NCBI GenBank assembly: GCA_021781795.1
Contig: JAJXWA010000001.1
Span: 744,001-808,000 of the forward strand
Length of the DNA: 64,000 nt
Source: Acidobacteriota bacterium
Lineage (GTDB): Bacteria > Acidobacteriota > Terriglobia > Terriglobales > Acidobacteriaceae
Direction of reading: 5' to 3'
In this document: positions 43,771 to 52,643 of the stretch, piece by piece
Position numbering within the stretch: the stretch's first letter is position 1
Layout: each line of letters begins with the position of its first letter
Notes under the pieces: generated by a model
Database searches by the model: none
Told to the model about the DNA's origin: nothing
The model's input: only the letters and a program-made list of their open reading frames with translations
Program-made: the position numbers and the translations under genes

Positions 43771-45075
43771 CTAATGGACTGAAATCGCCGGCAAAGGCCC
43801 GCTACCCGTCAGGTCGTACACCTGAATCAGTCCCGCGTCCAGCACCGCCAGCCGTCTGCCGGAGGGCGAAATCGCCACATTCCCTCCCCCATCCAGCACC
43901 GGGCTCGCCGGGACGCGGACCACCACCTTCCCCGTGGCCGTGTCGTACACCTCCACCACCTGCCCTACCACATCGTCAAAACTCAGCGGCGAATAGGCAT
44001 CGATCGGGTGCGTCACGAACAGCGTCTCCCGAGCCATCCGCGATCCCTCAGGAGACATCACAAGAATCGGCCACACCTGATTCGGAGCCGTCGGCGCATC
44101 CCACTGCCTGCGCCCATCCATCCCCAGCCCCACCAGCCGCCGGGTGCCGTCCATGTTGCAGGCGGTCGCCACCAGTTGCTTCTGGGTCACAAAATCAATC
44201 CGCGGATCGCACGCCGAATCCAGCACCGCAACCGTCCTCGTTCCGCCGGCGAAATGGTTCAGGTCCAGCCTCCATTGCCGCATGTTCGTCTGTTCCGTTT
44301 CCACATACCCCGTCGCGTTAATCGGAAGATACACGGGATTGTGGACCCGGCTCACCAGAAGCACCTGCCCGCTTGAACGTCGCAGCACGCGCAGCACAAT
44401 CTCCGCCGCACCCGCCTCTGCCGGGGCATTCGCCTCTTCCGGCTGCTTCCCTGCGCCGGCCGCAACATTGGCATCCGAAGCTGGTTCATGCGAGTCCGTC
44501 ACGATGTACTGCTGGTCGGGATCCATCTCCATCCACAGCAGCGGGCCGGGAAAATGCAGCAGCGGCTTCAACTCGAGCGAAGCATCGCCCATCTTCAGGT
44601 CGTTCTCGTCGCGCAGCAGAAAATGCCCATCCTTCAGCATCCACAGGTAGCGCGCGTGGTCGTGCAGCGTCCACAGCGCCTCGCTCTCCACAGTGCCCGC
44701 CGGCAGGCGCAACACCACCGCGCGAATCTGCCGCTCTTCTTCGTCCGAGTTCGCAGACCGGTGAATCAGTCCCGGCGCGTGAAAGGTAAACAGCAGCCGG
44801 TTCTCATCCAGAAAATCCAGAGACACCAAGCTCTGCCGCTGCCCCTGATAGTACGCACCCGGCGGATTGAACCCCAGCGGCTCCACCTCCACCGTCATCT
44901 CCGGCCGCTCGCTGGCCAGCATCCATGGCCGCTTCTCCGGCGCCGGTTCCTGCGCTGCTTTCTTGTTCTTCCACCCGCCTGCACCCCGCGCCGGCGCGCA
45001 CAGCACGGCCGCCGCACATGCCAGCGCCGCTCCTGCGCGCCAGCCTCTCATTCCTCTCACGAGCCCCACTCTCAT
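43771..45075 (-). CDS. Exported WD40/beta-propeller-like protein
   Basis: This 434-aa exported protein has a signal peptide (RGWRAGAALACAAAVLCAPARG) and weak repeats of beta-propeller type (LVSLDFLDENRLLFTF, WMEMDPDQQYIVTDSHE, NVAISPSGRRLAVLDAGLIQVY). No catalytic motif is visible. It resembles secreted WD40-like scaffold proteins. The open frame extends upstream to 46215 but is antisense to the DMT transporter gene, so I start it at ATG 45075 (GGAG upstream); ATG 45051 is possible. Confidence 0.78.
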   Translation of the reverse strand: MRVGLVRGMRGWRAGAALACAAAVLCAPARGAGGWKNKKAAQEPAPEKRPWMLASERPEMTVEVEPLGFNPPGAYYQGQRQSLVSLDFLDENRLLFTFHAPGLIHRSANSDEEERQIRAVVLRLPAGTVESEALWTLHDHARYLWMLKDGHFLLRDENDLKMGDASLELKPLLHFPGPLLWMEMDPDQQYIVTDSHEPASDANVAAGAGKQPEEANAPAEAGAAEIVLRVLRRSSGQVLLVSRVHNPVYLPINATGYVETEQTNMRQWRLDLNHFAGGTRTVAVLDSACDPRIDFVTQKQLVATACNMDGTRRLVGLGMDGRRQWDAPTAPNQVWPILVMSPEGSRMARETLFVTHPIDAYSPLSFDDVVGQVVEVYDTATGKVVVRVPASPVLDGGGNVAISPSGRRLAVLDAGLIQVYDLTGSGPLPAISVH

Positions 45076-45156
45076 CGGACTCCATTCTCGCCGATGCCGC
45101 GGCCTTTCCGCATCTCGCACTCCGCCGTCTCCTCTGTGCGAAAGTAAAAGAAGGTC

Positions 45157-46119
45157 ATGCAACCACCTGCCCCCCTCAGCGCACGCACCCGCCTCCTCGG
45201 CTACGGAGCGTGCGCCCTCGCGGGCTGCCTCTGGGGAACCGGCTTCTACTTTGGCCGTCTCGCGCTCAACGAGATGAGCGTCGAGTCCATGGTCCTCTAC
45301 CGCTTTCTTTTTGCCTGCGTCGGCATGTTGCCCGTAGCATTGCTGCACCGCGTCCGCCTCACCTGGCCAGAGACCCGCATCCTTCTTATCTCCGCCTTCT
45401 TCGGAATCCCCGTCCAGTTCCTCATTCAGTTCCACGGTCTTGCCCTCACCACCGTCAGCCATGCCTCCCTCATGGTCGGTTCGATGCCGGTTCTGCTCGG
45501 CGTCGCCGCTGCAATCTTTGCCGGCGAGCGCCTCGATGCCGCTGGCTGGCTGGCGCTCGTCGCATCCACCACCGGCGCCGCCCTCATCGTTCTCGGCGGG
45601 CACCGCGGTCCGGCCGCGCAAGGCGAACCCTCGCTCGCAGGCGACCTGCTCGTCGTTCTCTCCCTCTGCACTGCCCTCGCCTGGATTCTGCTCAGCAAGA
45701 AGCTCATGCACACCCACAGCCCCCCGGTTGTGTCGGCTTACACCATCCTCTCGGGAACCGTCATGCTCGCCCTCTGGATCATCGGCCCCTGCCTCTTCAA
45801 TCCATGGCGCGCCGCGCCGCACCCGTGGCCTGCTTTCGCCCACGTCAGCCCTATCGCCTGGACGGCTCTCGCTATCAGCGGACTCGCCTGCACCGCGATC
45901 ACCACATTTCTCTGGAACTGGGGCATCCACCGCGTGCCCGCATCGCGCGCCGGCGTCTTTCTCAACATCGAGCCGGCTCTGGGCTCTTACCTCGGCGTCC
46001 GGCTCCTCGGCGAGCGCCTCGGTCCCCATGCCTTTGCCGGTGGAGCACTCATCCTTGGCGCGGCCATTGTGCTCACCACCCGCGGCCACGAGCCGCAGCC
46101 CGAGTTCATCCTCGAATAG
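45157..46119 (+). CDS. DMT/EamA-type transporter (about ten membrane helices)
   Basis: This 320-aa drug/metabolite transporter has two EamA repeats, each with about five helices (LLGYGACALAGCLWGTGFYFG and YLGVRLLGERLGPHAFAGGA as end motifs; IEPALGSYLGVRLLGE is a typical second-repeat signature). The helices are rich in Ala, Leu and Val. The cargo is unknown. AAGG lies three bases before ATG 45157. It is divergent from the propeller-like gene. Confidence 0.9.
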   Translation: MQPPAPLSARTRLLGYGACALAGCLWGTGFYFGRLALNEMSVESMVLYRFLFACVGMLPVALLHRVRLTWPETRILLISAFFGIPVQFLIQFHGLALTTVSHASLMVGSMPVLLGVAAAIFAGERLDAAGWLALVASTTGAALIVLGGHRGPAAQGEPSLAGDLLVVLSLCTALAWILLSKKLMHTHSPPVVSAYTILSGTVMLALWIIGPCLFNPWRAAPHPWPAFAHVSPIAWTALAISGLACTAITTFLWNWGIHRVPASRAGVFLNIEPALGSYLGVRLLGERLGPHAFAGGALILGAAIVLTTRGHEPQPEFILE

Positions 46120-46204
46120 CGCGGAATCGCGCGAAAGCTCACGCTCAACTCGCTCAGTCCCCTGCCGATAATCTTCTTGCCGCACCCGCGGCAGGAGATC
46201 CGGT

Positions 46205-46612
46205 TTGCCTCTCATTCAGTGGAACGATTCTTTCTCCGTCGGCGTCCGCACCATCGACTCCCAGCATAAAAAGCTCGTCGATACCCTCAACGAACTCCAC
46301 GACGCCATGCTCGGCGGACAGGCCCGGCACGTTACCGGCCCAATCCTGGAAAGACTTCTCCAGTACACCCGCGACCACTTCTCTGCGGAAGAAGTCATGA
46401 TGGCCTCAGCCGCCTACCCTGGCCTAGCCGAGCACAAACTGCTCCACCTCGATCTCACCCGGCAGGTCGAAGGCTATATCGCCCGCTTCCAGCACGGCGA
46501 AATCACCCTCAACCTTCACCTCATGCATTTTTTGAGAGACTGGCTCACCCAGCACATCCTGCGGGAGGACCGTAACTACGCGCCGGCGCTGCACGCCCGC
46601 GGCCTGCGCTGA
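46205..46612 (+). CDS. Bacteriohemerythrin
   Basis: This 135-aa hemerythrin-domain protein shows di-iron ligands: TIDSQHKKLVDTLNELHDAM (first His), HFSAEEVMM, AEHKLLHLDL, and LTQHILREDRNY with its terminal Asp. It binds oxygen reversibly and may sense or store it. The start is TTG 46205, supported by AGGAG upstream; no ATG fits the domain start. It is convergent with holA by a 2-bp gap. Confidence 0.9.
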   Translation: MPLIQWNDSFSVGVRTIDSQHKKLVDTLNELHDAMLGGQARHVTGPILERLLQYTRDHFSAEEVMMASAAYPGLAEHKLLHLDLTRQVEGYIARFQHGEITLNLHLMHFLRDWLTQHILREDRNYAPALHARGLR

Positions 46613-46614
46613 TC

Positions 46615-47781
46615 CTACATTTCAAACGAGAGTTGGGCCGCTCCCCAACCGGACTGCGCTGCCTTGGGCTCTGAGGCCAGATCATACACAAGCCGCTCCA
46701 GCACCAGCCGCTTGTCCGGCGGCGACGACCGCAGTTCCAGGTCGGCCCGCGCAATCAGCCGCAGCGCCCGCGTCAGCTCCCGCCGCCCCTTGTAGCGCCG
46801 CGCCTGGCGAATCAAATCCTCCGCCGCAAACGGCGGTATCCGGAATCCCTGCCACAGCGCTTGCCAGATCGCCCGCGAATCCCGCACATTCTTTTCCAGA
46901 ATCACCAGCATCTGCCGGAACGTCCGCGCCAGCATGTAGAGATGCCCGATCGCCGCATCCTCGCCTGCATCCGAGCTGTTCAGCAGCCCATGCAGAATCG
47001 CCAGTGCACGCGCGCGGTTGTGCTGGCTGATGGCGTCCGTCAGCTCGTAGAGAGAACGCTGCTTGGCCGCCAGCACCATCGTCTCCACATCGCCCAGCGT
47101 GATACGCCCGCGTCCCCCTGTGTAGAGCAGCAGCTTTTCCAGCTCCGATGCAATCAGCATCATGTCCGCACCCAGCGCGTCCACCAGTTCGCGCGCCGCA
47201 TCCGGCTCCAGCCGCGTTCCCGCCTCCTGCGCCGTCACGGCGGCCCAGCGCATTGCATCTTCTTCGCCCACACGCGCCAGCTCCACCATGCCGCAGTGCG
47301 CGCCCAGCGTCTCGGCCAGCCGCTCGTAGCGGTTCTTGTCGTCCATCTCCATGCGTCGCACGTCATTCGGAATCCGCACAAAATCCGCGACGAACAGCAG
47401 CACCGCCTGCGGGTTCGGCGACTTGAAGTAGCGCTCCAGCGCAGCAAATTCTTCCTTCTTCGCCCCGCGCGTGTACAACTGCCTTACGTTGCGCACAAAG
47501 ATTGCCTGGAATGGCGCCATCAGCGACGGCGTCTGCGCACGGTCCAACACCTCAAAGATCGTCGTGCTCCCCAGGTCAAGATCGGAAAGGCAGAAATCCC
47601 GCATCTCCTGCGGCACAAATCCCTTCAGCACCGCGGCGCGGCATCGGTCCAGCAGAAACGTCTCATCGCCCGCGAGCACATAGCCCGGCTTCAGAGCACC
47701 CTGCCCTGCAGCCGCTGCCTCCACCTCGGCCACAAAGCGGCCCACAGCCGTGAACCCCGCGCCCCAGCGCGCCCCGCTCAC
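46615..47781 (-). CDS. holA: DNA polymerase III delta subunit
   Basis: This 388-aa clamp-loader subunit has the HolA N-domain (YVLAGDETFLLDRCRAAV), the AAA-like part (IFEVLDRAQTPSLMAPFQAI), and the DNA pol III delta C-terminal helical domain (AALVDALGADMMLIASELEKL-like stretch). It loads the beta clamp. lptE lies upstream on the same strand, a holA-lptE neighbourhood seen in other bacteria. The start is GTG 47781, with GGAG about ten bases upstream. Confidence 0.9.
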   Translation of the reverse strand: MSGARWGAGFTAVGRFVAEVEAAAAGQGALKPGYVLAGDETFLLDRCRAAVLKGFVPQEMRDFCLSDLDLGSTTIFEVLDRAQTPSLMAPFQAIFVRNVRQLYTRGAKKEEFAALERYFKSPNPQAVLLFVADFVRIPNDVRRMEMDDKNRYERLAETLGAHCGMVELARVGEEDAMRWAAVTAQEAGTRLEPDAARELVDALGADMMLIASELEKLLLYTGGRGRITLGDVETMVLAAKQRSLYELTDAISQHNRARALAILHGLLNSSDAGEDAAIGHLYMLARTFRQMLVILEKNVRDSRAIWQALWQGFRIPPFAAEDLIRQARRYKGRRELTRALRLIARADLELRSSPPDKRLVLERLVYDLASEPKAAQSGWGAAQLSFEM

Positions 47782-48071
47782 TGCTCTTTGCTCCGCTTTG
47801 GCAACTGCACGCTCATTCCGCTCCAGAATATCCGTCCGGACCGCTCCGTACCATCTTCATCTCTCGCAGGTGCCGACTTCCGCAATGGCGCATTCTGCTG
47901 CGCCGGCACGCTCATCGCGGCTCGACCAACCCCCATTCACAGATGCCCTGCTCCTTCTCCTACCTTCGTAACCATGCGCGACAGTTTTGCAGCAGCAGAA
48001 TGATTGCTGCCCATCCAACGCCTCCTTACACTGGCTTGGAGAGCTCTCCAGAAATGGGCCCTCCCCCAATG
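47782..48071. other. Gap between holA and lptE without a gene
   Basis: No convincing gene was seen. Short frames on both strands overlap it but lack signatures; the upstream edge carries the hairpin at 48072-48118. Confidence 0.5.
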
Positions 48072-48118
48072 AAAGCAGCCGATGGGAAGCGTTCAGCTCT
48101 CCATCGGCTGCTTTCACA
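48072..48118. terminator. Perfect 16-bp inverted repeat at the lptE 3' end
   Basis: TGAAAGCAGCCGATGG (48072-48087) pairs perfectly with CCATCGGCTGCTTTCA (48103-48118); the loop is 15 nt. The right arm covers the lptE stop (48114-48116). There is no long T-run on either strand, so it could be a terminator or an RNA-stabilising hairpin. Confidence 0.6.
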
Positions 48119-48635
48119 GCCCCTCCAGCACATCCGCCACCAGCGCCCGCGCAAAATCCCGCGAGAGCCGCTCCACTGCCGCCGGGCTTTCATCAATAAA
48201 CGACGTCAGGTCCGTCGTGGATTGATACTGCTCCCGAAAAACGTAATTCTTGTTTTCGTACAGCACCTTGCCATCCCGCGCCGTAACCTGAACCGCCACC
48301 ACCATCGTGAGCAGAAAGCTCGACGACTGCTGCGTCGCGGTGTTGTAAGTAAGCGGAGCCACCACTTCCTGCAAAATCGTCCCATGCAACACCACATCCG
48401 GATCGCTGCTCGCGTCCGGCGTCACCCGCAGCGCCGTCCGCTCCGTGAACTCGCGGATGACCGCATTCGTCATCGCCACTTCCGTGTGGTAAGTGTTCGT
48501 CTTTGTGGCGAACACCGGCACGGCCAGCGTCCTCGCATCCGGCGGCAGGTGCGCCGCGGCCCCCAGCGTGTGATAGCCGCACCCCACAACGCCAGCCAGC
48601 GCAAACAGCGCAGCCGCAAATCCGATCAAGCGCAT
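48114..48635 (-). CDS. lptE: LptE-like LPS assembly lipoprotein
   Basis: This 173-aa lipoprotein has a signal and lipobox (ALAGVVGCGYHTLG) and an LptE-like fold (HLPPDARTLAVPVFATKTNTY, DPDVVLHGTILQEVVA, VVAVQVTARDGKVLYENKNY). LptE plugs LptD in the outer membrane and helps insert LPS. Its location upstream of holA supports the call. ATG 48635 starts the signal directly. Confidence 0.85.
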   Translation of the reverse strand: MRLIGFAAALFALAGVVGCGYHTLGAAAHLPPDARTLAVPVFATKTNTYHTEVAMTNAVIREFTERTALRVTPDASSDPDVVLHGTILQEVVAPLTYNTATQQSSSFLLTMVVAVQVTARDGKVLYENKNYVFREQYQSTTDLTSFIDESPAAVERLSRDFARALVADVLEGL

Positions 48636-48643
48636 GACTCATC

Positions 48644-49501
48644 TTACCGTGCGGTCGCAGCTCCCACCCACGCCACTACCAATCGGCCCAGGTCGGCCGT
48701 GGACAGCCTCAACCCGTCCTCGCGGCCATCAAAAAAGAGAGCATTCAGTTCCGTCGTACCCACCTGCTCCGCGCGTTGCAATCCGGCCTGCCGCAGCTCC
48801 CGGTCCATCTCTTCCGGCGCGAAGAAAAGCTGCAAAGGCTCGCCTGCCGCTGCGACCCGCTGCGCCAGCCGGTCAAAGATCGCCCGCCGCGCTGGGCTCA
48901 GCGATTCCGTCGATAGCGCATAGTCAAAGCACACGCCGCTTCCTGCCGGCATCGCCGCAATGGCCCCCAACGTCGCTCGAAAGGCTGCGCGCGTCAGATA
49001 CGGCGTCACTCCCAGCCACGTGAAAAATGCAGGTGCAGCCAGATCAAACCCTGCCTCCGCCAGCCCCTCGCACAGCCCCTTATGTTCAAAGTCCAGCGGC
49101 ACATACGTCAAGCTCTGCGGCGCGCGAATCCCAGCCTCCGCCAGCATCTCCCGTTTCCATTCCTGCGTCGCCGGAAAATCCACCTCAAAGACCCGCAGCG
49201 TCGCAAACGGATTCCGATACGCAAAGGTGTCCAGCCCCGCCCCCAGAATCACGTACTGCCGCACCCCCGCCTGCACCGACTCCCGTAGCCGGTCCTCTGC
49301 AAACCGGCTTCGAGCTGCCATAAACGCGCGAAAGTCTCGCGCCACCGGATGCATCGCCCGTTCCATGTCGCGGGCATGGCCACCGCCCAGCAGCGGCAGC
49401 GCAATCGGGTCCTCCAGAATCTGCGGATTCTCCATCAACTGGTGCGCTGCTCTCCGAATCGCCACCCGCAGCGCCGTCTTGCTAGCTTTGCCGCTTCGCA
49501 T
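48644..49501 (-). CDS. SAM-dependent methyltransferase of the leucine carboxyl methyltransferase-like family
   Basis: This is a 285-aa methyltransferase. Motifs are YVILGAGLDTFAYR, FEVDFPATQEWKREML, LTYVPLDFEHKGL, FFTWLGVTPYLTRAAF and FFAPEEMDRELRQAGL, as in the TIGR00027-type putative methyltransferases. The substrate is not known. ATG 49501 matches the family start; no strong ribosome site is seen. The gene ends 8 bp before the lptE start and could be upstream of it in one transcript. Confidence 0.88.
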   Translation of the reverse strand: MRSGKASKTALRVAIRRAAHQLMENPQILEDPIALPLLGGGHARDMERAMHPVARDFRAFMAARSRFAEDRLRESVQAGVRQYVILGAGLDTFAYRNPFATLRVFEVDFPATQEWKREMLAEAGIRAPQSLTYVPLDFEHKGLCEGLAEAGFDLAAPAFFTWLGVTPYLTRAAFRATLGAIAAMPAGSGVCFDYALSTESLSPARRAIFDRLAQRVAAAGEPLQLFFAPEEMDRELRQAGLQRAEQVGTTELNALFFDGREDGLRLSTADLGRLVVAWVGAATAR

Positions 49502-49551
49502 CAGGTCGAGTCTACATGCTCTCCCAAAATCCCCCTCCGCCGCGGCGTACC

Positions 49552-49995
49552 ATGAGCGGTATGACTTCCATCGGAATGAGCTGGATCGGCTGGGCAATCC
49601 TCTCCGCACTCTTCGCCGCCGCCACCGCGCTCCTCGCTAAGGTCGGCGTCGCGCACGTGGACTCGAACCTCGCAACCGCCATCCGCACCACCGTCGTCGT
49701 CATCTTCGCCTGGGCCATTGCCATCGGCCTCGGCAAGCACGGCGAGATCCGCCTCCTCGACCGCCGCACCGTCTTCTTCCTCACTCTCAGCGGCCTCGCC
49801 ACCGGACTCTCATGGCTCTGCTACTTCCGCGCGCTGCAGCTTGGCCCCGCCTCGCGCGTCGCGCCCCTCGACAAGCTCAGCGTCCCCCTCGTCATGGTCT
49901 TCGCCTGGCTTCTGCTCGGTGAAAAGCTCACCCTCCCCGTCCTCGCCGGCGGCCTGCTCATCACCGCCGGAGCCATCGTCATGGTCCTCGGCTGA
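49552..49995 (+). CDS. Single-repeat EamA-type membrane protein (about five helices)
   Basis: This 147-aa protein has one EamA half: SWIGWAILSALFAAATALLAKVG, then about five helices (WLCYFRALQLGPASRVAPLD, LSVPLVMVFAWLLLGEKLTLP, LAGGLLITAGAIVMVLG). Half-size members must work as dimers. The start is ATG 49552; ATG 49561 and 49576 are possible. It is divergent from the methyltransferase gene and lies 56 bp before aroK on the same strand. Confidence 0.85.
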   Translation: MSGMTSIGMSWIGWAILSALFAAATALLAKVGVAHVDSNLATAIRTTVVVIFAWAIAIGLGKHGEIRLLDRRTVFFLTLSGLATGLSWLCYFRALQLGPASRVAPLDKLSVPLVMVFAWLLLGEKLTLPVLAGGLLITAGAIVMVLG

Positions 49996-50051
49996 GTCCG
50001 CGCCCATCCTTATACTGAATGGAACGTCACCGCACCTTCTGAAAGGTTCCG

Positions 50052-50576
50052 TTGAGCCCGCAGTCTCTCCCCATCCGCCGCATCGTCCTCACCGGATTCA
50101 TGGGCTCCGGCAAATCCACCGTCGGCCCGCTCGTCGCCCGGCGTCTCGGCTGGCGCTTTCTTGACGCCGACGACGTATTCGAAGCCGAGGCCGGCATGAC
50201 CATCGCCGAGTTCTTCGCCCGCCACGGCGAGCCGGCCTTCCGCGACCGCGAGCACGCCACCATCTCCCGCCTCGCCGCAAGCGATGCTCTTGTCCTCGCC
50301 CTTGGCGGCGGCGCCATCGAGCGCGCCGAAACCCGCGACCTGCTGCTCACCAGCCCCGGCACCCTGCTCATCCATCTCGAGGTCACGCTCCCCACCACAC
50401 TCGCCCGCTGCCGCGGCACCGAGGCCAGCCGCCCCATCCTTGCCGATCAGGCCAACCTCGCCGCCCGCTACCAGCGCCGCCTGCCTCTCTATCGCGCCGC
50501 CCACGTCTCCATCGCCGTGGACGCACTCACACCCGAACAGGTCGCCGACGCCATCCTTGCCGCAGCTGGCCTCTGA
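50052..50576 (+). CDS. aroK: Shikimate kinase
   Basis: This 174-aa kinase has Walker A GFMGSGKST (15-23), the substrate-binding Asp in DADDVFE, Arg in AFRDREHATI, GGGAIERAE and the lid Arg in RPILADQ. It phosphorylates shikimate in the chorismate pathway. The start is TTG 50052, with AAAGG upstream; no ATG precedes the Walker motif. Confidence 0.93.
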   Translation: MSPQSLPIRRIVLTGFMGSGKSTVGPLVARRLGWRFLDADDVFEAEAGMTIAEFFARHGEPAFRDREHATISRLAASDALVLALGGGAIERAETRDLLLTSPGTLLIHLEVTLPTTLARCRGTEASRPILADQANLAARYQRRLPLYRAAHVSIAVDALTPEQVADAILAAAGL

Positions 50577-50678
50577 CTACGCCGGACCTTCCCGCCCAGA
50601 GCCGAGCCTTCCGCCTTGGTATCATCGAATCAGGCGTTCAGCTCCCTGCCTCACGGCTCCCGCTGCGCACCCTTTTCC

Positions 50679-51671
50679 ATGACTCCTGCCTCACAAGCCG
50701 CAGCACCGGCCCACCTCGCCTCGCACGCCGAGCACCACGGGCACGCCTCACTCCACGCTCCGCGCCCCGGCGTCACCGCCATGCTGTTGCAGGACTTCCG
50801 CGAACTCTTCAAAGTCCGCGTTACCGGCATGGTGCTCATCACTGGCTGGGCGGGCTTCTATCTTGGCTCCATGCAGTCCGGTATCTCCACCCTCCAGCGT
50901 GGACTGCTCGACACCCTCTTCGGCATCGGCCTCGTCTCCGCCGGTTCCGGCGCGCTCAACCAGGCCCTCGAACGCACCACCGACGCCCTCATGAAGCGCA
51001 CCGCCGACCGGCCGCTGCCCAGCGGCCGCGTCCCGCTTTCGATCGGAATTCTGCTCGGCCTCGGCGCGCTTGCTCTCGGAGCATGGTGGCTCCTGCTCCA
51101 TACCAACCTGCTTACCGTCGCGCTCGCGCTTCTCACCGCCTTCAGCTATGTCGCCGTCTACACGCCCCTCAAGCGCGTCACCACCATGGCCACCTTCATC
51201 GGCGCGTTCCCCGGCGCCATGGGCCCCATGCTTGGCTGGACTGCCGCCCGGGGACGCATCGAGTGGCCCGCCGTTGCCCTCTTCGCCATCCTCTTCGTCT
51301 GGCAGTTCCCCCACTTCATGGCCATTGCCTGGATGTATCGCGACGAATACGCGCGCGCCGGCATCCGCATGTTGCCCGTCGTCCAGCCGGACGGTTGGTC
51401 CACCGTCGTCGAGGCGCTCTTCTACGCCATCGTCATGATCCCCGTCAGCCTTGCGCCCTGGCGTCTCGGCATGACTGGCCCCACCTACGCCGTCATCGCC
51501 TTCGCCCTCGGCATCGTCTACCTCGCCTACACCATCCGCTTCACCCGTATTCTGCGCGATATTCCCCCCGAGGAAAGCCGCATGGTCGCACGCGATCTGC
51601 TCAAGGTCAGCGTCATCTATCTGCCCCTGCTGCTCACCTCGCTCATGCTGGGCGCCATCGTAAAACACTGA
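50679..51671 (+). CDS. cyoE: Protoheme IX farnesyltransferase (haem O synthase)
   Basis: This 330-aa UbiA-superfamily prenyltransferase has about eight membrane helices. Motif one is NQALERTTDALMKRTADRPL, with DxxxD-like acidic residues; the second-loop motif is YTPLKRVTTM, plus WQFPHFMAIAWMYRDEYARA and the characteristic MLPVVQPDG. It adds farnesyl to haem B, giving haem O for terminal oxidases. The start is ATG 50679; a longer frame to 50616 lacks support. It heads a group with a DUF420 gene. Confidence 0.95.
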   Translation: MTPASQAAAPAHLASHAEHHGHASLHAPRPGVTAMLLQDFRELFKVRVTGMVLITGWAGFYLGSMQSGISTLQRGLLDTLFGIGLVSAGSGALNQALERTTDALMKRTADRPLPSGRVPLSIGILLGLGALALGAWWLLLHTNLLTVALALLTAFSYVAVYTPLKRVTTMATFIGAFPGAMGPMLGWTAARGRIEWPAVALFAILFVWQFPHFMAIAWMYRDEYARAGIRMLPVVQPDGWSTVVEALFYAIVMIPVSLAPWRLGMTGPTYAVIAFALGIVYLAYTIRFTRILRDIPPEESRMVARDLLKVSVIYLPLLLTSLMLGAIVKH

Positions 51672-51677
51672 GGCTCG

Positions 51678-52235
51678 ATGAACACCGTCGCCCCTGCTCC
51701 CGCATCCCGCTCCGGCTCACGCGCCGCCATCGCGGCCATCCTCGTCGTCAGCGCCGCCGCCACGCTCTTCCTCTTCTGGCTCATCTACATCCATCCCGCC
51801 GCAGACGCCGCCAGCACGCGCTTCGCCTTCCTGCCCGGCCTCAACGCCTTCTTCAACGGCCTCAGCGCCACTGCGCTGCTCATCGGCTACATCTTCATTC
51901 GCGCCCGCCGCATCGCCGCCCATCGCGCGTCCATGATGACAGCCTTCGCCTTCTCCACCCTCTTCCTCATCGGCTACATCGCCCACCACGCCCTGCACGG
52001 CGATGTCCGCTACCCGCTCCACGCCGCCTTCCGCACCTTCTACCTCTGGCTGCTCGCCAGCCACATCATCCTGGCCACCGTCGCCTTGCCCCTCGTTCTC
52101 GTCACCTTCTTTTTCTCGCTCTCCGGCCGCATCCCCCAGCACCGCAAGGTCGCCCGCTGGACCTTCCCGCTCTGGCTTTACGTCTCCGTCACCGGCGTTC
52201 TCACCTTCGTCATGCTCCGCCTCGCGCAAGGATAG
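51678..52235 (+). CDS. DUF420 membrane protein (oxidase-assembly associated)
   Basis: This 185-aa protein has about five helices (AAIAAILVVSAAATLFLFWLI, FLPGLNAFFNGLSATALLIGY, TAFAFSTLFLIGYIAHHAL) and the DUF420 His residues in FLIGYIAHHALHGDVRY. DUF420 proteins (YozB/CtaM) are linked to cytochrome oxidase maturation. It starts 6 bp after cyoE, so it shares a transcript. Confidence 0.9.
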   Translation: MNTVAPAPASRSGSRAAIAAILVVSAAATLFLFWLIYIHPAADAASTRFAFLPGLNAFFNGLSATALLIGYIFIRARRIAAHRASMMTAFAFSTLFLIGYIAHHALHGDVRYPLHAAFRTFYLWLLASHIILATVALPLVLVTFFFSLSGRIPQHRKVARWTFPLWLYVSVTGVLTFVMLRLAQG

Positions 52236-52244
52236 CCATCCACC

Positions 52245-52508
52245 ATGCCCGCTTCCCCTCGGACATCCCCAACCGACGACGGCACACGGCAGCTTCTGCA
52301 GTGGGGTGGCTCCATGGTCGGCGCCGGTCTGCTCTCCGGTCTCCTGCTGCTCACCGTCCTCGGCGGCATCACGTCCACCGGAGCCACCACCAACTCCGGC
52401 TGGTTCGCCGTCATCGTCGCACTCATGTGCATCCCCTTCGGCAGCCTGCTGCTCACCCTCGGCATCGCCAAGTGGCTCCGCAACCGCGCCATCGCCCGCC
52501 GCGGCTAG
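52245..52508 (+). CDS. Small membrane protein (two helices)
   Basis: This 87-aa protein has two predicted membrane helices (SMVGAGLLSGLLLLTVLGGI and FAVIVALMCIPFGSLLLTLGI) and a basic C-terminus. It starts 9 bp after the DUF420 gene, in the same operon. No family is recognised. It could be a small oxidase-assembly partner, but that is inferred only from position. Confidence 0.75.
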   Translation: MPASPRTSPTDDGTRQLLQWGGSMVGAGLLSGLLLLTVLGGITSTGATTNSGWFAVIVALMCIPFGSLLLTLGIAKWLRNRAIARRG

Positions 52509-52643
52509 CTCCCTACTCCCGATCTCTCTTCCGCCCACTCGTCCATCGCGCACAAAGTGCGGTACACTGCGGTCCCACGGCAATCTCGCCCGTGGAAATC
52601 CACTTTCGCTTCAAGCGCTTTGCCGACATCACCGGGAGGGTCC

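Noticed and set aside
45076..46215. Upstream extension of the propeller-like gene frame
   Set aside because: It is antisense to the DMT gene and strongly acidic and Gly rich, a typical shadow pattern.
44925..46400. 491-codon plus-strand frame
   Set aside because: It is a Arg/His/Pro-rich shadow across the propeller-like and DMT genes, in a different frame from the DMT gene.
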